Shown: positions 46,665 to 59,700 of the stretch, one piece after another
How positions within the stretch are numbered: the first letter of the stretch is position 1
Layout: every line of letters begins with the position of its first letter
Origin: Dryocosmus kuriphilus
Taxonomy: Eukaryota; Arthropoda; Insecta; Hymenoptera; Cynipidae
NCBI GenBank assembly: GCA_038277395.1
Contig: CM076197.1
Location: forward strand, 101,706,442 to 101,770,441
Direction: 5' to 3'
Length of the DNA: 64,000 nucleotides
The notes under the pieces: generated by a model
What the model was told of the DNA's origin: nothing
Seen by the model: only the letters and a program-made list of their open reading frames with translations
Databases searched by the model: none
Program-made: the position numbers and the translations under genes

Positions 46665-46766
46665 ATGAAGAAGAAATATTGCAACATAAAAGCTCAGTCT
46701 TACGAGGCCTTGAAAAAAGACTTTGAAGGTTATGTTAGAACCTTTCATCTGTTAAAATATGTGTAA
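46665..46766 (+). promoter_or_regulatory. Upstream ORF overlapping the ALS2 start
   Basis: A 33-codon ORF starts at the ATG at 46665. It ends in TAA at 46764-46766, overlapping the ALS2 ATG at 46759 in another frame. If transcription starts upstream and this leader is unspliced, it would be read before ALS2 and could lower ALS2 translation or require reinitiation. This is inference from sequence only. Confidence 0.4.
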
Positions 46767-49700
46767 AAACACCGAAAAGTGTATGTGCTTGTGGCGAGGA
46801 ATTGACAGGGTATTTTTCAACTTCGAGGATCCTTTAAATGGATGTATTTCCAAATTGAGTAGTGTTAAGGAAGTCATTTTTCTGGCCACAACGACCTTCG
46901 ACGTATACCATGGAACAGTTTCTTGCGAGAAAAATTCATCATCTGATACTGTCTCGTACACGGTTACGCTTAAAAGGGCTCAATTTCATGCTGTCGATAT
47001 AGCATCTAATAGTGAATATTTATTTGTAGTGAATGCCGAAGGGCATGTCCTGAAAGTAAACCCGCAGGATCTGAGTGTTGTACAAACCATTATTCTTAAG
47101 GATGACGTGAAGTTTTGCAGTCATGGGTTCGTATTTACAATTTTTTATCTCAGTATTACAATATAGACTTATAGAATTACAATATTTTAATCAAATTTTA
47201 ACACCTGACGGTTTAATTAAATTAATTCTTCAACTACATATGAAGCAAACGAAAGTTTTGATCTATTATATTTTTCAAATATCAGTTTAAAATTAATGTA
47301 ACAAAAAATTCACAATACTTTTCTTAGTTATAACTCAACATTTTTCAATCAAATTTATACAGATTTAAAAACATTAATTATTTTACTACTTCAGTTGTTA
47401 TAGAAATCATTTTTAATTAAAACATATATTTTATTATTGAAAATATTAAATATGTTCAAAATAGTAAAAATACACAAATGTGTTATATGACTTTCCGTGA
47501 TACTAAACAAAGAAAAAAATTTCGGATTGTAATTCGCGTCCCTATAGGGAATTTATGTAAATTGTTACAGAAATAATAAATCCACTAACTAGGGCCACTA
47601 TTGTATGCCGAAGCGTTTGGTGTCAATTAATAACTTAATTGATGAATTCAATTATTTTTGACCCTAAAGCCAAAACATTTCCACCAACATCTTACAATTT
47701 TATTTTCTATGGTCAGTAAAATCCGCCACTGATTATTATTTTAAAAATTGTTTAATATTTGGCTTCCCTAAAACTGAAAGAAATATTAAATAGTCTTCTG
47801 ACCGTTTTGTAGATACAAGCAGGAGAACGAAATAACAAAAGTAAAGGCAATTGCAGTGAACGACGACTCAGCTCTTTTCGCTACAGAAAACGGCCAACTC
47901 TGGGCGAGTGGAAACCACCCTGAGATTGAAATCAACTCCACGGAACCAAAGAAAGTAATCTTTTTCGAAGGCCGCATTGTCTGCAACTTAGCCTGTGGTT
48001 TCAACTTTTATGCAGTCATAGTAAGAAAAATAAGCCGAATCCTAAAAGAAGACACAGACAGTGAAAACGAATTCGACGAAGAGGTCTTCGTCAAATCTTG
48101 TCCACAATGTTTAAACAACGTCATGGCGAGTCCTGTCAGTCTAGCTTCCTCGGACACCTACCCCATGGGTCTCCACGTTCAGCAATTCAGCGATCGATCC
48201 TCAAATTCTCTCAGCGCTCTCTCAAACACCAGCAAGGACGATGTTTTAATCTGCAGTATAAACAACAACGAAAAAGTTTCGACTTCCCACATAGCTCTAG
48301 TAAACGGCCAGGGATCCGTTGGAGAAATTTCCGACTCAGAAAAAAAGAACGTCATGTTTATTAATGCCGAAGCCGCTAAGCAATTTTTGACTAGACAATT
48401 GTCTTGGGTTTCGTCTTATGGAAGTGGAAAGGACGAGGTGCAAGCCGATGGTACTGATAATCCAACGAATCTGATTAAACAAAATGTTTCAAATATGGCA
48501 AATTTAGTTTATGAAGGAGTTAAAACGGTAGGAGGCAAAGTTGCAACTTTATCTAGACACGTGAGTGGAAGTTCAGACGTTAATGAACATCTGGAAGGCA
48601 GCGATCACAATCAGGCCACGGTCGAGGAGAACAAGCGAACCCAGGGTAGCTTAATTCATAGTTTACGATGTGAGGAGTTTCCCTGGTCTTCCAGTGCAGG
48701 GTCCTCGGAACATGAACTCTCTCAGCAAGGATTAAATGAGAGAATTAATCTGCTTGTTCGAGAAGGGAATAATTTATTGTCCACTGAACTCTGGACATGG
48801 GGAGACGTCAAACATGGACAGTTGGGAACTGGTGATACTGTCAAGAGGCTTAAACCTGTTTTGGTAACAAAATTATCGCAGGTTGGGGTTCAGAAAGTAT
48901 CATGTGGATTGTTTCATACAGTTGCGTTAACTCTGGATGGCAGGGTTTTCACCTGGGGTAGGAATAATTGCAAGCAAGCGACTGATGAATGGAATTCCTG
49001 CCAGAGTGCTCCGAAGATGTTGTCCACGGCAAAGGTTTTGGGATCGGGGAATTATACTATAAATGACAGGGCCAAGGACGCGATCGGTGGAGACGAACAC
49101 ACTTTTATTTTGATGCAACCTGCTCTGCTAGTTTTTATGGGGAGGTTTAATTACGCTTTTGATGGAAATAAGTGAGTATTTGGCGTGAAAATTGAATTTT
49201 CAAACTACTTTAAACTTCTTGAAAACCCATTCCCTTGTTTTCAGCAAATCCAATTTATCAACAGAATCATGTGGATTTTTCGATGCTTCCAACATGGTCG
49301 ACTTTCCCTTGACATCCATGGGCCGAGTTCTCTGTTCAGGTCCATACAGTTGTTGCACCTCAGTGAATCCATCAGCAAATGAAGTATCAGAGGACTTCAT
49401 AAAAGAGCAGATTTTTCTAGAAGAAGTTATATCCTTCTACCAAAATTTAATTAGGCCCTTTCAAAAAAAAGGTGCCGCAACCCAGGAGTCGAATGTTTAT
49501 GAAACTTTGTGTCGATGTTACACTGAACTGATGAACGTCACAGCTTTGAATGTACAAAGTCTCTCGGACTACTACAATAATATCGGAAAAGCTTATGACG
49601 TGACGATAATTGCGAATATCGAAGAGTGTATCGCAATTTACAAATATTACCTAAACGCAATTTGTGATGTTATATCTCTTGGGGGATTTACTCACATTGC

Positions 49701-52700
49701 GAGGATCGTGGAACTACCTCAGGCTGTATCCAAAAAGGGACAGGATGCAAAAGGCCTTGAAACAAGGAAGCAAAATAACGAGAATATTATAACTACTGCC
49801 TTGCAACATCCTTTGCGTAATCTTAGCAGGTATAAGACTATGATAAATAATTTAATAAAGTGCAATGGATCTAAAATGGGAATTGAGAGACTTAAGGAAG
49901 GTTTAAGTAAGTGGGAGCGCATCATAGACGAGCAGGAAAAACGACAGAGAGAAGCTGAGGTGACAAAACAATTTTGGGAAGGGTCTGGAAAGTTGATTGA
50001 ACTTTTAAGATCCCCGGAGAGGAGATTAATTAGAGAATCTAGGTCTCATCCGATTTCGGTTTTGAATTCTGGTAGATTCACGACTCATTGGTTCGTTCTA
50101 CTTACTGATATTTTTATTCATGTCACTGGAAGTTCCCATGTGGTTTACCCCTTGCCAACTCTTTGGGTAGAACCTATACCAGATTCCGACACTCTTCAGG
50201 TAAATTGTTGATTCAGAAATTTAAGACATCAATGTGGGAGAATAATTCAATGAATAAATAAAATGGATGTATTTTTATGTTTCTAATTTTAGAATGCATT
50301 GTCAGTGACGACACCAGAGTCTTATCTGACACTTTATGCTCCTTCGGCTGTGGAAAGAAGCGAATGGTTACAAGCTCTTCATGCTGCGATAAAGTGCAGT
50401 TTGCCTAGAGTCGTGGGACATAAACCTCCGACGGCTCGTAATAGTTCTTTCACTTTTACTAAACACCCAGTCTATAAGGACGCTAAATACACTGGTTCGT
50501 TAAAAATGGTTTAATATATGAGTGCCTTTAAATGTAAATCCTTATTCAAAGTTTTTTAATATAAATTCATTTTAGGTCGCTGGTTCAATGGAAAACCGGA
50601 CACTGACGATTCATATGGACAGATGGAGTGGCCCGATGGAAGAATGTATAAAGGACAATTTTCTAAAGGAGTCATACACGGATATGGCACAATGCATAAT
50701 CTAGCTCAAGGAATTTATCAAGGACAGTGGAAAGATGGCCAACAGAATGGCTATGGAATCATGAAGTAAGAAGACAGGTTTACTGCTTTTTACATTCTCA
50801 TCTCAATGAGAAGGTATTAGTTTTATGTGAAAACTGACTTTCGCAGGATTTCATGAAATCTCCACGTTTCATGACCTCCTGAATCCGAAAAAAACATGTT
50901 TTACGTTGGTGTCTGTCTGTCGTTGTTGTCGTCGTTGTTGTTGTTGTCGTCGTTGTAGTCTGTGAACACGATAACTTTCGAAGGACTAATCGGATTGGGT
51001 TGCGCTTTAGCACACTTCTTTAAAGCATAAAAAGTAAGGACGAGTTCGTTAACCAGCCACTTTTGACCAACGGTTATGGTTTTATCCATCAAAAACGGTT
51101 TTCACAAAATCAAAAAATCCATTTTCCGGCTAAACTATACGAGATACACAAAATATGTATATAACTAAAATTGTTCACCTCAAAAAAATCTACAAATTTT
51201 GTCTTAACCGTTTTTTGATAAAATGGACGGTTTTTGTTTTAATCGAGAAAACGTTATTAAAAATAAAAAAAAACTGTGGTTTCCCGACAAAATATTCAAG
51301 ATATGAAAAAAATGGCAATGAACAAATTTGTTCGCCTTTGAAAGATCTACAAATTTTGTTTTAACCATTTTTTGATAAAATGCACCGTTTTGGTTTTAAT
51401 CCATGAAAATTATTTTATCCATCAAAAACGGTTTTCACAAAATCGAAAAAATCCATTTTTGGGCTAAACTATGCAAGATACGCAAAATATGTATATAACT
51501 CAAATTGTTCACCTTAAAAGAATCTGCAAATTTTGTCTTGACCCTTTTTTGATAAAGTGCACGGTTTTTGTTTTAATCGATAAAACGTTATTAAAAATCA
51601 AGGTTTTCAAATTTCCCGCTAAACTATGCAAGATACGGAAAAATAATAATAAACAAGTTGTTCACCTCAAAAAGGTCTACAAATTTGCTCTCTATCATTT
51701 TCTTGATCAGACGCGTAGTTTTTGAGTTATTCGTGAAATATGTTAATTCGTATAAAAAAATCTACTTTTCCGCAAAAGTATGCGAGATACGTGAAAATAT
51801 CAAGAAGCAGAATTATTCACCTTCCAAGGACCTACAAATTCCCTTGAAACCACTTTTTGATACAACCCATACTTTCTTCATTAAACGTATAATACCGTTC
51901 TTTTAATCAAAAAATACATTACTATACAGTCAATAAAAAGTTATTAAAAGTTATTGAAAAATCTGCCCGCTACTCAGGCGCATTCTCATCACCTGTCTCG
52001 CGCTCACTAATCAATGAATTTATATCTAAAACGTAAATTTCTTCATTTTTTACACAGTTTGGCTGAAAAATGCAATTTTTTTATTATTACATTCTCATCT
52101 CAATGAGAAGGTATTAGTTTTATGTGAAAACTGACTTTCGCGGATTTCATGAAATCTCGACGTTTCATGGCCCCCTGAACCCGAAAAAAAAGGTTTTACG
52201 TTGGTGTCTGTCTGTCGTTGTTGTCGTTGTCGTCGTCGTTTTGTTGTCGTTGTCGTCGTTGTTGTTGTCGTCGTAGCCTGTGGACACGATAACTTTCGAA
52301 GGACTAATCGGATTGGATTGCGCTTTGGCAGACTTCTTTAGAGTGTAAAAAGTAAGGACGAGTTCGTTAACCAGCCACTTTTGACCAACGGTTATGTTTT
52401 TATCCATCAAAAACGTTTTTCACAAAATAAAAAAATCCATTTTCCGGCTAAACTATGAGAGATACAAAAAAAATGTGAGGGAGTAAAATTGTTCAGCTCA
52501 AAAAGATCTACAACTTTTGCCGTAACCATTTTTTGATGAAATGAACGGTTTTTGTTTTAACCAAGAAAACGCTATTAAAATTAAAGAACTCTGGTTTCCC
52601 GCCAAAATATTCAACATACAAAAAAGTGGCAAAGAACAAAGTTGTTCAATTTAAAACGATCTACAAATTTTGTTTTAACCATTTTTTGATAAAATGCACG

Positions 52701-55700
52701 GTTTTTGTTTTAATCGATAAAACGTTATTAAAAATGAAAAATTTCAAATTTCCCACCAAACTATGGAAGATACGGAAAAATAATAATAAGCAAAGTTGTT
52801 CGCCTCAAAAAGGTCTACAAATTTGCTCTCTATCATTTTTTTTTGATCAGACGCGTAGTTTTTGAGTTATTCGTGAAATATGTTATGAAATATAAAGCAA
52901 ACCACTTTTCAGCAAAACTGTGCAAGATATGAGAAAATATTAACAAGCAGAATTGTTCACCTTGGAAAGAGCTACAAATTTATTCGTTAAGACTCATCGT
53001 TTTACTTTTAAGAATCGAAATCCTCTATTGTGAAAATTTGGAAAATCACAAAAAAACTTTACCAATCTACAATGTGTTTTAAAAAATGTAATTATCGAGC
53101 GCGAAGCGCGAGTGTCATGATGAGAATGTATTCCTTAAGGGCGATAGAGCCTTAAGTAAAATAATTTCTTTTGGAATTTTTAATTTAAGGGTTTATACGA
53201 TCCATAAACACCGAGCGCGAAGCGCGGCGTGCGATGAAATGTGCCCGCGAAGCGGGCAGATTTTTTTAATTGAGACAAAGTAATTTCAAAGTTGTTCCCT
53301 TTTTCTATTTCAGGTACACGATCGGAGATGTTTTTGAAGGATACTTTAAAGATGGAGTTCCTCATGGCCATGGCACTAAAAAAGAAGGTCATTTTATGGC
53401 TTCGGCTGCCTCCGTTTATATTGGAGAATGGGTGTGTGGAGTAAAGCAGGGCTATGGAATTATGGATGAAATTAAAACGGGTATTTACAAAGACAGTACA
53501 ATTTTGGTAACATTTTAAAAACTTAAAAATTTTAATTCGATAAATTTTTATTAGGTGAAAAATATATAGGGTCTTGGAGTAATAATGCGAAGCATGGCTG
53601 TGGATTAATCGTAACTCTGGATGGTATTTACTACGAAGGCGTATTCATGCAGGATGTTCTTACGGTAATTTAGCAGTTTCATTCTAAATAGAATTTTTTT
53701 TAATCATAAAGAATTATAGTTCGATGTTTCTTATTTACAGGGTCATGGAGTGATGGTCTTTGAAGATGGTACAAATTACGAAGGAGAGTTCAAGTCTGCT
53801 GGTATCTTTTGTGGGAAGGGAACTCTGACCTTCGTCAGTGGCGACAAGTTAGAAGGCAATTTAAGCGGAGCTTGGAACGAGGGAATTAAGGTTAACGCTA
53901 CTTTGCATATCAAGAAAGCAAACGACATCTCGCATAATTCACCTAAACCAACGTAAGTTTCTTCGTGTTCCATTCTTATTCACTTTTCTTCAATAATTCT
54001 ATTCTTTAATTGAATAAATATTCCAATTTACAGTTGTTTTGGAAAACTCTTTACGCCTCCCGAGTTGCCAAAATCGTTCGGAAAGCTCTGCGTGCCTCCT
54101 GATCAGAAGTGGAAAGCGATTTTTCGCCAGTGTTATCAGCAACTTGACGTACCTGAACCCGGAAGCAAAAATAATTCATGTGCCGACAAAGCCTGTGAGA
54201 CACAGAAACTTTGGGACAATGTGGCTGTAATAATTTCAAATTCGTTTCACAAGAAAACAAAGTCGAGTAAAAATTTGAACGATTCGCTAAAAATAGAGAA
54301 GGATAGAGGGACGATAGATATGTTGTCTAAAATTCCTTATTTTGGGAGGGATAAGCTTACCCTGCCGATTTATGAACAAATCCGTGAGTACTTGTCGATA
54401 GCGTTCGAGAGCTCGCATCATCCTCTTGGAAAATTATTGACTGAACTTACGACCGTATATACTGCCACTTATGGAGGAGTGAGAGTTCATCCTTTGTTAA
54501 AAACTCATGCTGTGAGCGAATTAAGAAGTCTCACTGCTAGAATTTACGAAGTCATTACCATGTTCTTCCCGGCATTGCCAGCCAGTGGCAAAGAATGTCT
54601 TTCGGAGATTGAAAAAACAGATGAAGCAAAAGGTTTCGCGGATGAAGATGAATTGGAGAAGGAGGATCATTTGAAACCGCAAGAGTCAGAAGAAAGGTGA
54701 GAATAATTCAAAAAAAATAAATATAATTTTCGTGATTGAAACAGAATTTATGATACAAAAATTTATAAATTCCAGAAAAGTGAGAATTGATGCAGCATTG
54801 TTGCATCCAGTTTTGCTTCCGAGAGTTCACTCAGCATTATTTGTTCTCTACGCATTAGATAATAAAAGGGACGACGACGCATATTGGAAACGTTTAATAA
54901 AATGGAACAAACAACCAGACAGTACGCTAACATCTTTTCTGGGCATCGATCAGTACGTAGTTTAATATATTTTTTAAATTTAACACAAAGGCGGATTTCT
55001 TTTTACTTCGACATTTTCTTCAATTTTAATTGCAGAGTGTTTGGAGAAAGTAATTCGATTGACGAAAGTCCTGAGGAACCTCTTTTCAGCAAAGCAATTG
55101 AAACATTGCAGCAGCTGAAAACGACGTTTACGCCCTTAGAAAAATTAAAAGTTGTTCATAATACAGTAAAACAAGTAGAGCAGGTACAGTTGCATTGGAC
55201 ATTTTTCCTAACTTAAGTAATTTTTTATAAACTTGAATATTTTGATCTAAAAAAATATATATGGCCCTTTAGGTAGCGAAAAGAAAAGTGGGCTCTTCCT
55301 ATAATCTCGTAATGGATGACTTGCTTCCAGCTTTTATTTATGTGGTAGTGAGAGGTAGTGTGTTACAATTAGGAAGTGAAATTAATTTCATCAAGGATTT
55401 CATCCAGGATTCACGCCTGGAACACGGGAAATTTGATTTCGCGTTCACTACGCTTACTGTAAGTAATTTACGAAATTTATTTCATTTTTTGACCCATTGA
55501 AGCTCAAAAATGATTTAATATTTATACAGTGGCGAAATAAAACCTGACGGGGGCCTGATGCTAAAATCACGGCGGGGCCCACTAAGGCGGCTGATTTTAA
55601 GTAGATGAGGGTTTGGGCTACTACTGGAAACGGGAATTTCACATAAATAGATTCACGCTAATATTAATGAATTATGATTTATTCAAAAGAACGTAGAGTA

Positions 55701-56773
55701 TACAAAAAATACTTGAACAATTAGAAATGTTTTCTCCTACTTTTTGCTTTATCAAATCTGAATATCTCCTTTTCGATGGTAAAGATAGCCAATGCAGATA
55801 ATCTTTTATCAAGTAAGTCTTTGATTCTTTTTAATACTGCCTGTCTTTGTTTTTCCCCGAATCCACCAGTAAAACGTGGAGGGAGATTCAGATTTGTAAT
55901 TTAAAATTTATGATAAAAAATTTCGTGCATCTTTGTTTAACGTAGTCAGTAATAATTTTAATAGACTGAAATTTCGTATAGGGATTTAATATAAAAATTA
56001 ATGCTTTATTTAAAGACATGGAAATAAAGGCTAATTACGATATTCAGATTATTTTTATCTTTATGAGTAACTTAGTAATAATGTTTTTTTGTTTAAACTG
56101 TAAAAACTAAACCGTTTGTCTAGGACGAACTTATGGTTTAGCCGCTGACGAGATGAATCGAGAAAAGATATTTACCAGTTGAGGCGAAAGTATTTTATGC
56201 GCATGAACATGATCGAAGCTTGAAATGCTGCATGTCAAAGCATAAAAAAATCTTTTATATTTTTTAATTAATTTGATCAGTTTTCGACTTTAAAGTTCTT
56301 TTTTTTAATGCATATTTCCATAAACATTTTTTTTCATAGTTTTCAAGTACCACCTGATTGAATTGCATTTGGAATCTGGTGCTTAACTAGTGTGTATAAT
56401 CTTATCGGGCTATTTCTACTGCGTATTTTTTTTTTTTTTTTTAATTTTGAAGAAAGCGGGGCCCCGCCTGGCTTCGGGGCCCTGTGCTTCAGCACCACCG
56501 AGCTCCCTTCATGATTCACCACTGTATTTATATATATTTCTTTGAAAGAAGTTTAGTCCCAAAATAAAACAAAAATTAAAAAACCTTTCTATTCAAATGT
56601 GGAATTTAGCAGCATCTATAGGGGTTGAAAGATAAAACTTAAAAAGTACTAACATAATGTTAAAATTTAAATTTAAAACAAAACGATGAATTTAAAACTA
56701 ATTAGATTAACAATGTAACTAATTACAGGGATCCTATCATTACATACTTCACGAAAAAATGACAAATGAATGA
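46759..56773 (+). CDS. ALS2: Alsin, RAB5 guanine-nucleotide exchange factor
   Basis: Exons: 46759-47126, 47813-49171, 49245-50199, 50293-50494, 50576-50765, 53314-53480, 53555-53664, 53741-53952, 54034-54696, 54776-54952, 55036-55183, 55273-55458, 56729-56773. All phases agree, giving 1593 aa (human alsin 1657). There is an RCC1-like N-terminal half, with a clear repeat at about 445-545 (ELWTWGDVKHGQLGTGD, VSCGLFHTVALTLDGRV). A DH/PH module follows (about 640-960), then MORN repeats (about 975-1180; YGQMEWPDGRMYKGQF, YEGEFKSAGIFCGKGTL). A C-terminal VPS9 domain (about 1410-1580) has DDLLPAFIYVVVRG. Alsin activates RAB5 on endosomes and links to Rac1 signalling. Introns 5 and 12 hold transposons. 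The last 14-codon exon is the least certain. Exons 1 and 4 use GTTCGT donors. Confidence 0.94.
50789..52085 (-). repeat. Modular repeat M, type II, in ALS2 intron 5
   Basis: This is the reverse complement of the copy C architecture at 30844-31962: conserved end, microsatellite of (GTC/GTT) words, 150-bp units, then the type II head (GCCCGCTACTCAGGCGC, CGCGCTCACTAATC). It is transcribed antisense within the ALS2 pre-mRNA. Confidence 0.85.
52086..53261 (-). repeat. Modular repeat M, type I, in ALS2 intron 5
   Basis: Reverse orientation of copy B. It ends at the terminal hairpin TGCCCGCGAAGCGGGCAGA followed by a T run, 52 bp before ALS2 exon 6. It abuts the type II unit exactly as B abuts C, so the two inserted or moved together. 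Confidence 0.87.
55527..56524 (-). mobile_element. hAT-type remnant in ALS2 intron 12
   Basis: An 8-bp target duplication TATTTATA (55519-55526 and 56525-56532) flanks ends CAGTGGCGAA and TTCACCACTG, the usual hAT layout. On the minus strand near 55720-55800 there is a short coding-like tail (LSALAIFTIEKEIFRFDKA, then basic residues and a stop). It resembles the C-terminus of hAT transposases, so this is a deletion derivative of an autonomous element (inference). Length is 998 bp. Confidence 0.85.
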
Positions 56774-59700
56774 AGCAGAAGAATCTCATCTTTGCAAATC
56801 CTGTTTGCAACGAGATGTAGGAAAGCCAATGACTTCTGTGATTGTAGATATATCAGGATGACGTTTTCGAAAGTAGCTGAGTACAAGAAATAAACTATTA
56901 GACATCAGTGAGACAATGCTTATTTTTATCTACAGAAATCAGAGAATCGAAACAATAAGATGTGCCAGTATCAAAGTGCATTCGGTTTTATATTTTACAT
57001 ACAGAAAATATTGACTACTGTTACAAGTTCACCAGAGTTAAAGGAAAAACTAATAGATATACTGAGCCTAAGAAAGGTACTTGTAGGTAATTAATTGCGT
57101 TCTACTCTTTCACTAAATATTCAAAAAATGAGACTTGATTAATATTCTAGTCCCTTTTTTATTATTTACCAAATTTGTAACGGTGAAACTTTGATTTTTA
57201 TAATTAATGACTAATTTTATTGTAATCAAGAATTATTATATTGTACGTAATTTTTAATCTTTATTGATTTGCGTTCAGTAATTAGTACTATTAAACGAAT
57301 CATTTTATCGTATCGGACATGATTATCATACTTGATAAAAAGAAAAAAATGAAAGAAAATCAAAAAACAAAAAAGTCGAGTAAGTGAAAGAGTGCACGTC
57401 TTAAAAAATATTCTTTTAAAGCTCTTCCCTTTTCTTATTAATTTTAATTGAGCTCAATCATGTACAAACGCGTTGTACTTAGGCTTTTAATTTCCATCGT
57501 ACACGTGTTCTACACTAAGTGTTAAAAATGGAAAGATATATATTTAACTCAGCGACAAACAAATTTACTATGGAGGAAATGTATAAACTCTGAAAATCAT
57601 TTTAAATAATTTGCAGCATTAAGCTTACTCGTTTCATATTTTACATATTCTTGTTATTTATACATTCCACAACCGGACTTGCTCATCTCTGTTCCGTGTA
57701 ATCTGTTTACATTGTATTCATCCATTGATTTAGAATACTCCAGTTAAGTTTTCTACATAAATCAGTATTAATTTAAGTTGTAAGTTACAAGAGAACGTTA
57801 ATAAAAATCTACGAAAGCTGCAATTTTGATCGTATTTTTAAACCAAACTATAGGGAATGTTTACTCAGTCCGTGCCGTAAAGATGACGTGAACATTTTGC
57901 GACATTCAAATGTTTTAGATATCGTTACGAGTACGACACGGAAATAGGACATATCTTCGAAGTTGCAAAAATATCCTCCATTTTTTTGCCCACTGGATAG
58001 TCACGTTCATGGGAAATTGAACACATGAACTTCGTGAATAAATATTTATTCGCACATTATTTGCCTACATTGTTTGGAATATACACGTTTGGTTAACAGT
58101 CAGTTAAAGTGTAAAAAGATAGCAAATACTTATGACCAATATCCAAGTTTTTTACACATTCTCACAGTAGTCCTGGACTGGACTTAAGCTTACAACGATT
58201 TACACAAATTCGCTGCGCGTTGCATTTTTGAAATTGGTCCTCTTTGCTTTTTAAATTCATTCTGATTTTTCTGCAAAACTACTCGTGTAATGTAAAGTAA
58301 ACCATACTACGTATAGTTTCAGTGGACCAAATTTATCACACATTCGAAGTGTTAAAAGTGCATTAGAAAAATTAAAATTCTATTGTCATTTATTCGTGTT
58401 TCATGCTTGCACAGCGAATGTGTCGATTGAAACCTGAGTATTTTTCAACACTGAATATGTCAATTTTCCGCAATAGAAAAAAAATCAACGATCGTAATTA
58501 AATTAAATCAAAAATGCAGACAGCTTATACTTGTAATTAAATGTTTTCAACTGACCTATATTAACACAATGAATCTACAAAAACTCACATTTAGGGAATA
58601 AATTTTGTAAAGAGATCTATTTTTAAGTCTTCGCTTTTTCAGTTTTTTTTTTTTTTTTTTTTTTTTTGTACCAATACGCGAAAAATAGAAAATGGTATTT
58701 GTAATTCTTTTTAAATCTGATAAACTTGGAGCATACAGGTTAAAACATTGTGTCTTATTCATATTTCCATGCATTTTTTGGCAGTACGTTTCTCTACGAC
58801 TGTGTGTACATCTTTGATATTATTTATTTGATGTACTAAAGTCGACGCGATATTTCCAACCGAGTATGTTTCGTCCTGCGTAAACAGAATATTTAATATA
58901 AAAAGTAACGTAAACTAAAAGATTTGACATACTCGAATTAACAAAATGTGTGCACTGTGCAAGTTAACAAAACTGTGACAAGACTTTTTTATATCCCTAT
59001 AATTCTCATCCACTGAAAAGCAGTAGAGTATAAACTTTTCCTCAATTCGATAAACGTCTTATTTGTAACCAATTTTGATTATTCACGCAAATTTTTTCCA
59101 ACTGAGCTGTCTTTAAGAAAGAAAACGTACCGATAGTTTGAAAATAATTTTATTGACAAAAGTATAAAACACCGAGCGAAAGGGCATTCCCTGCGGCCGC
59201 TAAAATTAATTTACAATGCAGATACTAAAACAAAGTATACCGGGCAAGACGGAAAATTAAATCATGAGTCCCTACGACTGATATTCGATGAAGCTCGGTT
59301 ATTTAGTTATTTACAATTAATAATTTTCGAATCCGTGGTTGCAAGCGAAAGACTTTGAAGAGACCCATTTTATTTTAATGTACAATTTATAGTTACAGAT
59401 GATTGCAACTCATCGACTATAGCTCTATTGAGCGAATATTTTTATTATATAGTCTATGCTTCCGCAGAATCGTAAATCTTGGATTTCTTCTTCTGGCATA
59501 GGATAAATTCTCCAATTCTGCATACATACAAAAAATACTTGCACAGTCTTTCGGGAAATAATACCAATGCAGTTGAATATGTTACTTAAATAGAATTCAA
59601 AATTTTACAATTATAGACGTGACCCTTTTAGGTTAGGACTAAAACAACGTGTATACCAGGCCAGGAGTTTAGAAGGGTGATTTAATTTAACTATTCTTAT

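Noticed and set aside
58556..58774. 72-codon minus-strand ORF with a Lys run
   Set aside because: The Lys run is a translated poly-T/poly-A tract, and no other support exists.
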